Part shown: positions 45,318 through 54,996 of the stretch, piece after piece
How positions within the stretch are numbered: the stretch's first letter is position 1
How the letters are laid out: every line of letters begins with the position of its first letter
Assembly (NCBI RefSeq): GCF_000332455.1
Contig: NZ_AOGY02000007.1
Span: 1-64,000, forward strand
DNA: 64,000 bases
DNA from: Leptospira vanthielii serovar Holland str. Waz Holland = ATCC 700522
GTDB lineage: Bacteria; Spirochaetota; Leptospiria; Leptospirales; Leptospiraceae
Direction: 5' to 3'
Notes under the pieces: model-generated
What the model saw: the letters and a program-made list of their open reading frames with translations, nothing else
Database searches by the model: none
What the model was told of the DNA's origin: nothing
Made by a program: the position numbers and the translations under genes

Positions 45318-45938
45318 GTGAGCGAAATACCATCTCAGGCCAAATCCGAAGGTTTTTTAGAAGGCCTAGTCGAATTATTTGCCGGCTTAGAGGACTACAG
45401 AAGTCCCTATGCACCCACAATCCAACCCCCAGACCATCTCATCCAAGAATTGGTCCAAAATGCCTCCTTTAAGTCGGGGCTCGTCAGTGCCACCTGCTCG
45501 CTTCCCCCGGGTCCTTTGGGGATTCTCAGCATTCTGCCAGAGTTACTTTTTATGTACCGAATCCAAGGGCATTTGATTTTGGATATAGCTGCCCTCTATG
45601 GAAAAGAAGTACAAGTCACAAAAGAATTGTTACTTTATTGTCTTTTCAAACATGGTGGGGCACATGTATTTCGAAAAATTATCGAAGAATCATCTCTGAA
45701 AATTTTAATTCGCCCAACTACCGTTAAAGTATTCCAAACTATGTTAGAGAAATTAGGATTACTAATTTCAAAATCAATTATCCGAAAACAATTTGCACGT
45801 TGGATTCCGATTGGAGGGGCCGTAGTGACTGGAACCTTTGCCTATTATGATACAAAGCGTGTTGGCCAGACAGCAAAGGATCTTTTTTCTAAAGAAATCC
45901 ATGCCGGAGAAATCCGAGAATTATTGGAGTCTCAGTGA
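45318..45938 (+). CDS. EcsC-like protein
   Basis: A 206-residue protein starting with GTG and a GAGGA about 12 bases upstream. SLPPGPLGILSILPELLFMYRIQGHLILDIAALYG (residues ~61-96) resembles the core of the EcsC family, named for a gene near an ABC transporter in Bacillus and of unknown biochemistry. A hydrophobic segment near 170-185 may contact membrane. It is divergent from prfA and couples to the next gene by a GTGA overlap. Confidence 0.65.
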   Translation: MSEIPSQAKSEGFLEGLVELFAGLEDYRSPYAPTIQPPDHLIQELVQNASFKSGLVSATCSLPPGPLGILSILPELLFMYRIQGHLILDIAALYGKEVQVTKELLLYCLFKHGGAHVFRKIIEESSLKILIRPTTVKVFQTMLEKLGLLISKSIIRKQFARWIPIGGAVVTGTFAYYDTKRVGQTAKDLFSKEIHAGEIRELLESQ

Positions 45939-47065
45939 AATTAGTTTCTTTTATATTCCCAATTGTTACTTTATTTCTTTTATCTTGCCAATCAAAACAT
46001 GAATCTTTAGTTTCCGAAATTGAAGATTTAATTTCAAAAGAAAAATATGAAAAAGCTTTAGTTCTATTACAAGACAGACTTTCTGCAAATCGTTCGACAT
46101 CAGAGATATTATCTAAAAATAAACCGAACCAACCGCGTTTGTTTGTACTTTCTGAAGACCGAACAAAGATTGTTTGGACAGAAAACAAAACTCTATATTT
46201 TAAAGATTTAGTGAATGACAATAGAAATTCTATTGAATTAAAACTTCGGCCAGACTCGATACAAATTTCAGCAAACGGAAATTATGTGGCAGTTCAATAT
46301 CCATTAAAACAATATGGGGGTTGTGCTTTATTTGGATATTCTACTTCTGACTCCTCTTTGGAACATGAGTCCATTGTTCACATACCTTGCAAAACGGGAA
46401 TGGCAATCACCAATTCAGGAGATCTGTTATTATATTTTTTTGAAAACCAGCTCTTTGTAGAAAAAACAGGTGAAAACTCAAAGCCAGAAAAATACATTGC
46501 TGGAGATCTTTTCCCTACTCCATTTCCAAAATTAAAAACGCACTATCACATAACATCCATTGGAAACGAGTTTTTAGTTTGGTCCGGAATTGGAGGATCT
46601 TACAACTTATTCTTTTTGAATTTGGAATCAAAACGTGTGACACTCCTTTCGAAAGATATTGTTTTACCAAGATTTTATTATAACAATGGCCTTTCGGGAT
46701 ATATAGTTGGTGGAAAGATTGGAGACCTCTATTTAAAAGAAGTTGTATATCACCAAGGCAAAACTCCCTCCATCAATCGGGGAATCCCCATTGTAACTCG
46801 CGAAGCATTCTCTTGGAGAATGACGGGAAAAGACGAATTCATTGCTACCAACCAAAACGAACCCAACCAACCCATGAAATGGAAGGTATCTGGTAAAAAA
46901 GAACACTTTCCATTTTTTATGGACAGATTATGGGGTGTCGCAGGAGACCGAATAGTTTACGAAAGCAAAAGAGGTGAACTGGTGTTAGATGATCTTAATT
47001 TTTCAGCGGAAGACTGGATGATTTATGAATATTTCAAAAAAGTAAGGAAGTTGAGTGACGGTTAA
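45935..47065 (+). CDS. Lipoprotein with propeller-like repeats
   Basis: A 376-residue lipoprotein (lipobox LLSC at Cys18) starting with GTG in a 4-base overlap with the EcsC-like gene. After a short helical segment (~22-55), repeated beta-rich units such as RLFVLSEDRTKIVWTENKTL and SIQISANGNYVAVQYP suggest a WD40/PD40-like propeller. No catalytic residue is evident. Probably a periplasmic or surface interaction protein; function unknown. Confidence 0.65.
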   Translation: MKLVSFIFPIVTLFLLSCQSKHESLVSEIEDLISKEKYEKALVLLQDRLSANRSTSEILSKNKPNQPRLFVLSEDRTKIVWTENKTLYFKDLVNDNRNSIELKLRPDSIQISANGNYVAVQYPLKQYGGCALFGYSTSDSSLEHESIVHIPCKTGMAITNSGDLLLYFFENQLFVEKTGENSKPEKYIAGDLFPTPFPKLKTHYHITSIGNEFLVWSGIGGSYNLFFLNLESKRVTLLSKDIVLPRFYYNNGLSGYIVGGKIGDLYLKEVVYHQGKTPSINRGIPIVTREAFSWRMTGKDEFIATNQNEPNQPMKWKVSGKKEHFPFFMDRLWGVAGDRIVYESKRGELVLDDLNFSAEDWMIYEYFKKVRKLSDG

Positions 47066-47259
47066 GCTGCCTGTTCTTTTTCTTTTTTAGCGGAAAAGAT
47101 ATCACATGCTTTATAAGTGTCAGTAATACAATGAGAAGTAAGCCTGTCTATATCCTCAGCCTGTAAACGATCTTTGGAACTAGGACAAACAGATAGTCCT
47201 TTAGAATACAAAGGGCATTTTACATAAAACTCATTTTTAGGAAGGGACTTCTGTGCCAT
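47062..47259 (-). CDS. Small cysteine-containing protein
   Basis: A 65-residue protein from ATG 47259 (a longer start at 47298 is possible). Four Cys residues occur in CPLYSKGLSVCPSS, SHCITD and KACDIF, which may bind metal or form disulfides; no signal peptide is seen. The tail ends in a Lys/Glu-rich stretch. Its stop overlaps the end of the convergent lipoprotein gene by four bases. Unrecognised; kept because of its protein-like composition and Cys pattern. Confidence 0.5.
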   Translation of the reverse strand: MAQKSLPKNEFYVKCPLYSKGLSVCPSSKDRLQAEDIDRLTSHCITDTYKACDIFSAKKEKEQAA

Positions 47260-47358
47260 GACTCTGAAAATTTTTTGTGGAAAGGTATGCGCTGTCAAAT
47301 CGATTTTCTGTCCGATCTTAAAATTAACGATTCAAAAAACTGTATTATCCCCAGAAAA

Positions 47359-48498
47359 TTAAAAGTACAAGTTTAAGATCGTAGGACTTTCTACCGATCC
47401 AACCTGATCCTCGTTGGAAAAGTCACGAAGATTAAAAGTTTTTCCATTCCAGTTTTTACCATATAAATGCCCGGCTAAGAACACTTGGACAAGGTCTTGT
47501 GCTTTGGTTGATTTGATATATTTTGCCATCCCTTCTTGTTTCCAAACATTAGGATCTTCTAAATCAACGGTTTGCCATTTCATATTCGGATACGATGCTG
47601 ATGGTGAAATTAAACCATCGATCGGTTTTCCTACAAGACGGTTATAAATATTAATATCAAAGACTTCTTGTCCAATGAGGATGGCGACCTTCCAACCCGG
47701 CACAACCCAAACACGGTCCTGAGTCACTTCACCAGCAGAAAGAACTTTCAATTCATCTTCTGTTAAGATAGATTTTTTAACAAGCGGATCCATCAACTTT
47801 CCATCTGCTGAAAATGGAACGGCAACATTAAATAATGGACCTTTGGGATCGAGCACAAGACTTCCTTTAACAATCTTTGGGTTTGGTAGAATAATTGTAC
47901 CGGCTAATATCGGTACATTATATTCTTTTGCTAACTCAGAAAATGTTCGAACATAAATCTCCGCCATTTTTTCTGCTTTCAAATAAAATAAATCGGAAAC
48001 GGTAAAGGTTTCTCCCTTGGATTTCAAAGCTAATTCCAAAGAATCTGCATTTAAAAATTTGGATTTTTCATCCAAGAATAATAAGCCTGTTCCAGTATGT
48101 TCAGGAAGAATAACAATCGTTTTACGATCAAAAATTCCGGCGGCTTTTCCTTTTTTAAAAGTTTCTTCGATTCTTTCTCGCCACCACTCTTCTTTGACAA
48201 AGTCCTTCGGTTGCAGAACTAGTTGAATTCCTACTAAATTTCCATACTTTCGATCTGTTCCATTTGTTTGAATGGTCACATCATTCCAGGATTTTGTAGG
48301 TTTCGAAATATCTTCATCCACTTCCGGTTTGCTGAGATTAAAATCAAACTTGAAATTAAAACTTATTTCTGGTTTTGGAATATCAAACTTTGGCAATGTG
48401 GTTTGATCATCTTTTAGAAATGAGGCAGAAAAAAAACCAAAGCCAAACAGAATGATAAAGAGAAGAATTTTATAAGGAGGAACATATAAATTATGCAT
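47359..48498 (-). CDS. Membrane-anchored nitrilase-like protein lacking the catalytic Cys
   Basis: A 379-residue protein with an N-terminal membrane anchor (~9-26) and a carbon-nitrogen hydrolase fold outside (~75-370). The triad Glu is in [12 protein letters not shown] (~130), and the Lys in [13 protein letters not shown] aligns with the family RKxxL. The Cys loop, normally xxICYDxxFP, reads [11 protein letters not shown], so Gly replaces Cys. The rest of that region ([20 protein letters not shown]) keeps the family pattern. It is therefore probably not an amidase and may be a binding protein. It ends the six-gene operon and overlaps the NUDIX gene by eight bases. Confidence 0.75.
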   Translation of the reverse strand: MHNLYVPPYKILLFIILFGFGFFSASFLKDDQTTLPKFDIPKPEISFNFKFDFNLSKPEVDEDISKPTKSWNDVTIQTNGTDRKYGNLVGIQLVLQPKDFVKEEWWRERIEETFKKGKAAGIFDRKTIVILPEHTGTGLLFLDEKSKFLNADSLELALKSKGETFTVSDLFYLKAEKMAEIYVRTFSELAKEYNVPILAGTIILPNPKIVKGSLVLDPKGPLFNVAVPFSADGKLMDPLVKKSILTEDELKVLSAGEVTQDRVWVVPGWKVAILIGQEVFDINIYNRLVGKPIDGLISPSASYPNMKWQTVDLEDPNVWKQEGMAKYIKSTKAQDLVQVFLAGHLYGKNWNGKTFNLRDFSNEDQVGSVESPTILNLYF

Positions 48499-48913
48499 AT
48501 TTTTTTAAATAGAGTTGGACTGCGTCCAACATATACTCCGAAAAAAGATTGGATGGATCAAAAGTTGTAATATCAACCCAGTCCATATAGTCGTGTTCAT
48601 CAGATAACTGAATGAGTCCGTCCACAAGTTTGGCCGAATAAGCAATGATGACACAAGGGAAATTTCCTTCATTCACCCTATGTTTATGAATAAAAATTGG
48701 TTCCGGATTTACATCAATTTTAATTTGATTTCCCAATTCTTCTGAAACTTCCCGAAAAATACTCTCAGACCAGTCAGAAAAAAATTCATCTTCGTTCATT
48801 CGACCACCAGGAAGGTCACCATGGCCAGACTTTCTATCTCGTAAAACCAACAATTGATTCCCGTTGCGGAGAAACAACTTTTGTGTAATTTGAAAAAAAC
48901 CGTGGTTACTCAC
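48491..48913 (-). CDS. NUDIX hydrolase
   Basis: A protein of about 140 residues. I choose the GTG at 48913 because it overlaps the upstream stop as GTGA and has GGGGAAAG eight bases before it. The NUDIX box is [18 protein letters not shown] followed by REVSEELG, with the Arg-Glu and Glu-Glu metal residues intact but about three residues more than the usual spacing. NUDIX enzymes cleave nucleoside-diphosphate-linked compounds. Its substrate may be a nucleotide intermediate made or used by the dehydrogenase and SAHH-like proteins of this operon; that is inference. Confidence 0.88.
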   Translation of the reverse strand: MSNHGFFQITQKLFLRNGNQLLVLRDRKSGHGDLPGGRMNEDEFFSDWSESIFREVSEELGNQIKIDVNPEPIFIHKHRVNEGNFPCVIIAYSAKLVDGLIQLSDEHDYMDWVDITTFDPSNLFSEYMLDAVQLYLKKYA

Positions 48914-51360
48914 AAAAACTTTCCCCAAACATCAATTTGGTGGTCTACTGCATATAACTCTGGATTTGGAAGTTTTTGGGATTTATAGTAATGAACCATA
49001 CCTAAGGATACACTCGCAAGTTGGGAAATGATAGGATCCATTGATTCTGTTGGAACTCCATAAAACAAAAAGTTCACTGGACTTCCGTCACTAATAAGAA
49101 ACACTTCTTTTTCGATTTGTTTATTTTCTATCTTAAAAAGAATCTTAGAACCTAAATCCATTTGGGTTTGTGGATCTAGAATTCTATGAAAAGATACAAT
49201 CAAACGCTCTCCACCTAACCTGGAGGTTTCGGAAAGATTTAATTCATTGGTCCATTCAATAAAATCAGCAAATTCTAGTGTTTTTGTGGAACCTGACCCA
49301 ATAAACAGTTGTTTGTGTTTACTATTCAGTATCCAGGATTCCCAAGTTTTGGGCGAAATAATAGATTCACCAGTAACGCCAATAATGAGATCAATTTCAG
49401 CAAACTCCGTATCAGATACCTGAGAGAAATCTGATTTTAAGTATCGCGACTCTGATTCTAATTTTCGATCCACTTCTAAGATATCTAAATTATTTTCATG
49501 AAGGAAACCACCAATTAGATATTGTTTTAAAAAACCACCAATGTTTCCTTTCGAACCGAGCAATAGAACTTTTCTTTTCGAAATAACCTTACCAACTCCA
49601 TGCAAAGTATTGTCCAAGGCATTCAAAATAGAACGAGCGACTTCCTTAGATTCTTCTTGTGTTTTTTCATTAGAGATGGCAATCGAAAAGGCGGGCAGAA
49701 ATAATGATTTTTTCTCTTCTTTCACTTTAACCAAACGATCGTAACCGTTTCGAGTGTGTTCGATCGTTCCAATGACATAGGTCTTTAAAATTTCACTGAA
49801 TGGTTTTTCTTTAATGGAACTATCTTTTGTTTCTACCCAAAACTCATCTAAAACATCTCCAAACGAAACTCCATCTAATGCACGTTCGTTCAAAATAGGA
49901 GCAACATAACCACCGTCTTCAATCAAAAGTAATTTTTCATTTTTAGGAATGATTGATAATAATTTGTTTAGGAACAAAAATACTGCCAATCTTCTCATTG
50001 CATCAAAAAAACCTAATTTAGCATCTTCTAATTTATGGCGAAATGTAGAATGGACTTCAAAATCACTATACAGTGGTGATACACCATAATAGGGAGTATT
50101 GTTTTTCGTAAGTTTAAATTCAAGACCCGCCATAAAGAACATTTCTGTCGGGATATCCAACAGAATATCTAAATACACGGAAGGGATGTTTCCGCCATAT
50201 TTAACAAAAGCAACATCTAGAGAATTTGCTTTTAGTCTTCTAAAAGCTTCGATGAGTGAAATGATTTCAGAGGTTATGTGATGGATTAAAAAAACATTGA
50301 TTCCTTCAAAACTAAAATTATGGCCATCGGAATTTGCAATTTGTTCCAATAGAGGCATCCGTTTCAAATAAAAGGAAGAATCGAGTAAAGTTCTCTTCCG
50401 ATTGATGCTAAAATTCAAAACACGATCTAAGCGGGAAAGATCAACATAAACCGAAACTTTTCCAATCAAGGCACGGATGGTATTTCCCTCTTTGATTTTT
50501 TTTGACGCAGAAGAATCTTCCAACAAAAGAAAGAGTTTTTTTAGAATCGCTAATGAAACACTCGGATCAGAACTCAAAATCAAATTTCGGTATTGTTCTT
50601 CCCAATAAAAATTTATGTTTGTGAGTTTACCGAGTGGGGTTTTTTCAATTTGAGAAAACACCTTACTGAAATGGCTATTTTCTTCTTCGTAAAATGTTTC
50701 CCCTTTTTGTGCCGCATTAATCATTCCATTACTGAGCGATTCACTGATTTTGGAAGCTCCCGCAATATAAGTTCTTGTATGAGCATCACTAATGATTTCA
50801 TGTTTGATATTTGCCAAATTCAAACATCCATCTTCCTGTGTGTCAATTGTTATGCGAAGAAAAAAATCACCAATCCTGTATTGGCTTGCGACTCTTTCCA
50901 TCAGTATGTAATAACCTGAAGGATGGACAAAATCTGCTTCAAAGGGAAATAATAATGCTATAGAAGAATTTCGGTTGGGATCTTCCCCGTAAAATTCTGG
51001 ATGGATTTTTTTTGCTACCGATTGTTGTTGGAAAGATCCAAATACAAAACGCAAATTCTCTTCAAATTGTTCCCTAAACAAAACCCAATCTTTTAAAACT
51101 CCTGCTCTTGCAAAAACCTGAACATGTTGGATATGCATATCCACCAACTCATGATTGATATTCGGATTTATTTTATAAGTGAAAGATAAATCCCCAGGAA
51201 GGGAATGTAATTGGTTCCCAATTTCTTCCCCGATAGTCCGAGAGAGAATCGAAAGCCCGAAAAAAATTCTTAAATTTGTAAGGTCTATCTCCCAAAGTTC
51301 GTCTTCAACAGGAACCAATGCGGGCCCAAGAGATGTATGTATTTGATTCTGTTTGGTCAT
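48910..51360 (-). CDS. Large protein with SAHH-like C-terminal half
   Basis: An 816-residue soluble protein from ATG 51360, four bases after the dehydrogenase stop (a TTG at 51378 is possible). Residues ~1-350 form a domain I do not recognise. From ~350 on it resembles S-adenosylhomocysteine hydrolase: a substrate-domain-like stretch ([20 protein letters not shown]), [28 protein letters not shown], and a Rossmann NAD-binding loop [14 protein letters not shown] (~620). The Gly-x-Gly-x-x-Gly loop is altered to GSKGNIGG. Classical SAHH is ~430 residues, so this is a fusion or a distant relative. A nucleoside or SAM-derived substrate is suggested, not shown. Confidence 0.6.
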   Translation of the reverse strand: MTKQNQIHTSLGPALVPVEDELWEIDLTNLRIFFGLSILSRTIGEEIGNQLHSLPGDLSFTYKINPNINHELVDMHIQHVQVFARAGVLKDWVLFREQFEENLRFVFGSFQQQSVAKKIHPEFYGEDPNRNSSIALLFPFEADFVHPSGYYILMERVASQYRIGDFFLRITIDTQEDGCLNLANIKHEIISDAHTRTYIAGASKISESLSNGMINAAQKGETFYEEENSHFSKVFSQIEKTPLGKLTNINFYWEEQYRNLILSSDPSVSLAILKKLFLLLEDSSASKKIKEGNTIRALIGKVSVYVDLSRLDRVLNFSINRKRTLLDSSFYLKRMPLLEQIANSDGHNFSFEGINVFLIHHITSEIISLIEAFRRLKANSLDVAFVKYGGNIPSVYLDILLDIPTEMFFMAGLEFKLTKNNTPYYGVSPLYSDFEVHSTFRHKLEDAKLGFFDAMRRLAVFLFLNKLLSIIPKNEKLLLIEDGGYVAPILNERALDGVSFGDVLDEFWVETKDSSIKEKPFSEILKTYVIGTIEHTRNGYDRLVKVKEEKKSLFLPAFSIAISNEKTQEESKEVARSILNALDNTLHGVGKVISKRKVLLLGSKGNIGGFLKQYLIGGFLHENNLDILEVDRKLESESRYLKSDFSQVSDTEFAEIDLIIGVTGESIISPKTWESWILNSKHKQLFIGSGSTKTLEFADFIEWTNELNLSETSRLGGERLIVSFHRILDPQTQMDLGSKILFKIENKQIEKEVFLISDGSPVNFLFYGVPTESMDPIISQLASVSLGMVHYYKSQKLPNPELYAVDHQIDVWGKFL

Positions 51361-51364
51361 AAGG

Positions 51365-52807
51365 TTATTGAAAATCAACCACTACCTTTACACTAGAGGG
51401 ATCTTTTGCAGTCGCATAAGCGAGTTCCAATTGCTCCGATGAAAAGCGATGGGAAATTAAATTTGTCTCTAGGGCATGAGTGATCTCCGGATTGTCACGG
51501 AGTAAAGAGATTGCGATATGAAAATCTCCGCAGCGCGAACTATGAATTTCTTTTCCATCAGCAAAGAAATTTGCCACCAAACTAGCGTTATCTGGCCAAT
51601 TTCTAGAATTATTTAAGTCTACAAGAATGGCTCCTCTCGGACGAACCAAAGAATTTTCGTGATTTGGATTGGGGCGGATGGCAAAACTCAACTCTTCAGG
51701 ATTCGATACAACGACCAGATCAAACCGTGGAAGCCGTTTTGAAAATGGTTCTGAGTTTAAAATGGATTCTGCATCCGAAGAATTTCCTTCGAAGACCGTG
51801 AATTGTTTTTTTAGATTTTCTTTAATGGTTCCCGATACACCACTAAACACAAATACATTCTGGTTTTTGCGAGTTTCCTTTTGCCAATGAAACATTGTGT
51901 TGGATTCTGAATAGGGAAGTATGGAAAGTTCATCTACCACAAGTTCTGTTAAGTGGGCGATACCTGCCATCACTTGCCCATTGGTTGTTTTGAGATGGAC
52001 TTCCCGTTTGGCGATTTGTAATGCAGATTCAAAACCGGAAGCTGTGGAGGTTGTGTCATATACTATATCAAATTGATCTTTCAAGTTACTGATCTCAGTG
52101 TTTCGAAGATCCACTACTTCGTCGGCCCCCATGGCTTTAGACAAAGACACCAAATGGTCATGGCGAGTGATTGCTGTTATGCGAAAATTAGCTTTATTTG
52201 TTTTTCTATAGGATGCAAGGGCCGCTAAAATGAGACTTCCCAATCGGCGTGGCCCAAGAACTGCCACATGGTCCCCAGGTTTGGGAGGGGAAGCAAGGAT
52301 TGCCTGTAAGGCGGCCGCAAAAGGTTCCATAAGAACAGCAGCTTTCGGAGAAACTCCTTCCAAGGATATAGCTGCGTGAATCGGTGCTAAAATATAAGGA
52401 CCAAAACCTCCAGGAAGTCGGTCAATCCCAAGCACCCTTCTTTCCGGGGAATGGGTAGGGATTCCTTCTTTACAAAAGGAATCAATGTCTTTATCTCCGC
52501 GAGCTTCAAAGGTATCGTTGATTTCGACAACAAACTGTTTGCCTTGGTTCTCACCAAGACCTTCTGCAAGGACTTCATGCCCAATAATTTGAGGGAGAGG
52601 GAAAGGTAAAAAACGTCTGTCAATATCGGTGGAACAAACACCGCAGGATATTGTTTTTAAAGGAATATAACCTGGACCTAAATGAAGGTAGGGTTGACCG
52701 TTTCGTTTGATCTCCCAACCTTCCTTTTCATTGCCAAAATACTCGTATTCTGCTGATTCAAACGAGTCATCGGATGTGTAATCCTTCGCTCGGAATTTTA
52801 AGTTCAT
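51365..52807 (-). CDS. Zinc-type MDR dehydrogenase
   Basis: A 480-residue medium-chain dehydrogenase, longer than the usual ~350. Catalytic zinc ligands are seen in CGVCSTDID (~56) and IGHEV (~75), with Glu in VLMEPFAAALQA (~160). The NAD(P) loop is VAVLGPRRLGSLILAAL (~182). The four-Cys structural zinc lobe is missing. A middle insertion (~270-390) lacks similarity I can name. The start ATG overlaps the rhomboid stop (TAATG). It probably oxidises a hydroxyl or sugar substrate within the six-gene operon. Confidence 0.8.
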   Translation of the reverse strand: MNLKFRAKDYTSDDSFESAEYEYFGNEKEGWEIKRNGQPYLHLGPGYIPLKTISCGVCSTDIDRRFLPFPLPQIIGHEVLAEGLGENQGKQFVVEINDTFEARGDKDIDSFCKEGIPTHSPERRVLGIDRLPGGFGPYILAPIHAAISLEGVSPKAAVLMEPFAAALQAILASPPKPGDHVAVLGPRRLGSLILAALASYRKTNKANFRITAITRHDHLVSLSKAMGADEVVDLRNTEISNLKDQFDIVYDTTSTASGFESALQIAKREVHLKTTNGQVMAGIAHLTELVVDELSILPYSESNTMFHWQKETRKNQNVFVFSGVSGTIKENLKKQFTVFEGNSSDAESILNSEPFSKRLPRFDLVVVSNPEELSFAIRPNPNHENSLVRPRGAILVDLNNSRNWPDNASLVANFFADGKEIHSSRCGDFHIAISLLRDNPEITHALETNLISHRFSSEQLELAYATAKDPSSVKVVVDFQ

Positions 52808-53469
52808 TACCTATTGTTGATAAAAAAAAGAAGAATGATAGTCAATGTAAAAAAGGTAAAGTTCAAAAGAAAGCCCTGTCTGATTTCTCGCCTCTCTTTT
52901 TCGCCGAGTAAATAACTGGTAACAAAGACGGAGAAAAAACCTCCAAGATGAGCCCAGTGAGCCACTTGGTCTCGTGCAAACAAATTAGTAACATCAGAAT
53001 AAACCATCATCCAACCAAATAGAAAAACAGGAAAGGGAATGGACTTTGTTTTTGATATGGGAAAACGAAAAGGAGAAAGTAATGTGGCCGCAGATGCCAA
53101 ACCAGAAATGGCCCCACTCGCTCCCACAATGGGCGTTCTATCTCCCAATATTAGTCCCCTAACAATCCCATCACCTAACACAGATAGTATACCTGCCATA
53201 AAATAAAAAAGAAGCCACTTACCTTTACCAACTCGATTTTCGACGACTCTTCCAAGAAGTAGGAGAAAAAATAAATTAGAGAGAAGGTGTGCCCCCGATC
53301 CATGGAAGAAGGTCGATAAAATCCAGTTGATTGGCTCCAGTTCTCCTGGTGTTGCGATAAAATATGGCCCGATCAAATCTGGGAAAAAAATAGAGACAAT
53401 CGGGTACAACGAAAAAAGAAATAAAGAAAAACCAGCAGTGAGTGGGAATTCCCAAATAAATGATCGCAT
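52807..53469 (-). CDS. Rhomboid-family intramembrane serine protease
   Basis: A 220-residue six-helix rhomboid. Conserved parts: HGSGAHLLSNLFFL (helix 2 His and Asn, ~56-69), GASGAISG (catalytic Ser, ~116-123) and AHWAHLGGF (catalytic His, ~170). It cleaves transmembrane substrates near their ends. It sits second in the operon, between the secreted coiled-coil protein and the dehydrogenase, with overlaps or gaps of at most two bases. Confidence 0.92.
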   Translation of the reverse strand: MRSFIWEFPLTAGFSLFLFSLYPIVSIFFPDLIGPYFIATPGELEPINWILSTFFHGSGAHLLSNLFFLLLLGRVVENRVGKGKWLLFYFMAGILSVLGDGIVRGLILGDRTPIVGASGAISGLASAATLLSPFRFPISKTKSIPFPVFLFGWMMVYSDVTNLFARDQVAHWAHLGGFFSVFVTSYLLGEKERREIRQGFLLNFTFFTLTIILLFFINNR

Positions 53470-53471
53470 AA

Positions 53472-54290
53472 CTATTGAAATATGGGTGGAACGGCTTCTT
53501 CAGGGTTTCTTACATAAGAGGGATCAAAACCGGGAATCCCTGCAGCCAATTCATGTAAATCAGGTTGTTTCCAAATAAGTTCATAATAATCAAGAGTCCC
53601 ATAAGAATCAAAATGGCTATCGTAGAGCAAACGTAAATACTTTTCACGGTCAGTAACGATGATTCGGTTCACTTCATGAACCAGATCTTCGAAACTGCGA
53701 CTTTCCTTATCTAATTCGTCTATAGAATCATGTAAAAGTCCAAGAAGTACAATGTACTTTTCCGCTTGTTTGAGAGACTTCAAAGAATAGGCCAACTCTT
53801 GAAGTTTCATCAAATACAAATATGGTCGAATGTTCTTTCCTACAAGTAATTTCTGTTTGGCAACGGCGATTTCACGATATCCTAAACGAAGGTAAGATTT
53901 GGTTTCTGTTTTTTCTTTACCATTGGCAAGTCTTGCTAGACGACCTAATTCAATTTCCAATTCTTCAATTTCATCTTCTAAAACATAAATGTAAAGTTGG
54001 ATGAGTAAACCTTGTGTTCTTCTAAGTTCTGCATAGGAACGCCCCAAATCCATTTGTAAATGAAGAATTTCCGACTCAATATGGTGTTGTACGCAACGTT
54101 TGAAGTATTTTTTTTGGTCTTCTGTTCCTCGATTGCTAATTGTCGAATTTAATATGCGTAGAAACTCGTAGTTGTCCTTAAGTCCATAGCTAACACGGAT
54201 TAACTGGGTAGCTTTGGAGCTGGACTGGTCCGGTGTCATCTCTCCGATTGCAGTCAGAAAGAGCAGTATGATTACCGAAAAACGTTTCAT
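53472..54290 (-). CDS. Secreted coiled-coil protein
   Basis: A 272-residue protein with a signal peptide (MKRFSVIILLFLTAIGEM). The mature chain is almost all helix and rich in Leu, Glu and Lys, with coiled-coil stretches (LEDEIEELEIELGRLARLAN, LHDSIDELDKESRSFEDL). No enzymatic motif. First gene of the six-gene operon, two bases ahead of the rhomboid start. It might be a rhomboid substrate or a structural periplasmic protein; both are guesses. Confidence 0.65.
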   Translation of the reverse strand: MKRFSVIILLFLTAIGEMTPDQSSSKATQLIRVSYGLKDNYEFLRILNSTISNRGTEDQKKYFKRCVQHHIESEILHLQMDLGRSYAELRRTQGLLIQLYIYVLEDEIEELEIELGRLARLANGKEKTETKSYLRLGYREIAVAKQKLLVGKNIRPYLYLMKLQELAYSLKSLKQAEKYIVLLGLLHDSIDELDKESRSFEDLVHEVNRIIVTDREKYLRLLYDSHFDSYGTLDYYELIWKQPDLHELAAGIPGFDPSYVRNPEEAVPPIFQ

Positions 54291-54372
54291 CTATGGAACT
54301 AGTTTCGGTCGTACGCAGAAAACATTAGCATGATAAAAAAGAAAAGACTTATACGTCTCATATTCTAGTATT

Positions 54373-54996
54373 ATGTCGAGAGAGGAACCTGTGCAAAAGT
54401 TAGGATCACTACCAACTTCCCCTTTGGAAGCCATTGACCTTCTTAAATCCGAGATGGACCAACCAGTCTGGGAATCACGTCTTTTGGATTTGATGAAATT
54501 AGCTGCAGATGGTGATAAAAACACCTGGGCAATGATCTACCAAATCATTAGAGAAGCCGATTCCGGTCGCCTGAGTTGGGGATACCATAAGTCATTATTG
54601 TCTGGTATGGTTTATCTTCTTTCCTATGTGGGTGATTCTAAAAGTTACCGAGTTTTACTGAATTATGTCAAATCCCTCGACCGAGCCATTCCTATTGGTG
54701 CCATGGAACTCATTTCCGATTTGTTACCTACATTTGCTGAGTTAGACATTCGCGAGTTATTTACCATTGCTTCTAATTCCGATGAATTAAAATCTGCTTT
54801 CGCTGTTCTTGCCTTATGCAAACTTAATATGGAAAACCGACTTTCCGATGATGAAAAAGAGAAGCTAAAAACTTTTTTATCCACATATAAAAATTATAAA
54901 TACTACCTCACTGATACAATCGAAGTAACGTTAGAACAACTGAATGAAACGGATGCAAGCGACATGTTGACGGAGTTAGATGGAATCTTTCAATGA
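54373..54996 (+). CDS. Hypothetical helical protein
   Basis: A 207-residue soluble, acidic, helical protein resembling an alpha-solenoid in pattern (SWGYHKSLLSGMVYLLSYVGD, IPIGAMELISDLLPTFAELD) without a definite HEAT signature. Not recognised. It couples to the downstream dehydrogenase gene by an ATGA overlap, so a shared pathway or regulatory role is possible. Divergent from the six-gene operon. Confidence 0.6.
   Translation: MSREEPVQKLGSLPTSPLEAIDLLKSEMDQPVWESRLLDLMKLAADGDKNTWAMIYQIIREADSGRLSWGYHKSLLSGMVYLLSYVGDSKSYRVLLNYVKSLDRAIPIGAMELISDLLPTFAELDIRELFTIASNSDELKSAFAVLALCKLNMENRLSDDEKEKLKTFLSTYKNYKYYLTDTIEVTLEQLNETDASDMLTELDGIFQ

Noticed and set aside
44983..45321. 112-codon plus-strand frame opposite the start of prfA
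   Set aside because: Antisense to the conserved N-terminus of release factor 1; no homology seen.
45889..46221. 110-codon minus-strand frame opposite the EcsC-like/lipoprotein junction
   Set aside because: Antisense to the lipoprotein leader, with no recognisable pattern.
50593..50919. 108-codon plus-strand frame opposite the SAHH-like gene
   Set aside because: Antisense, Phe/Cys-rich translation; the minus-strand gene is continuous and coupled to its neighbours.
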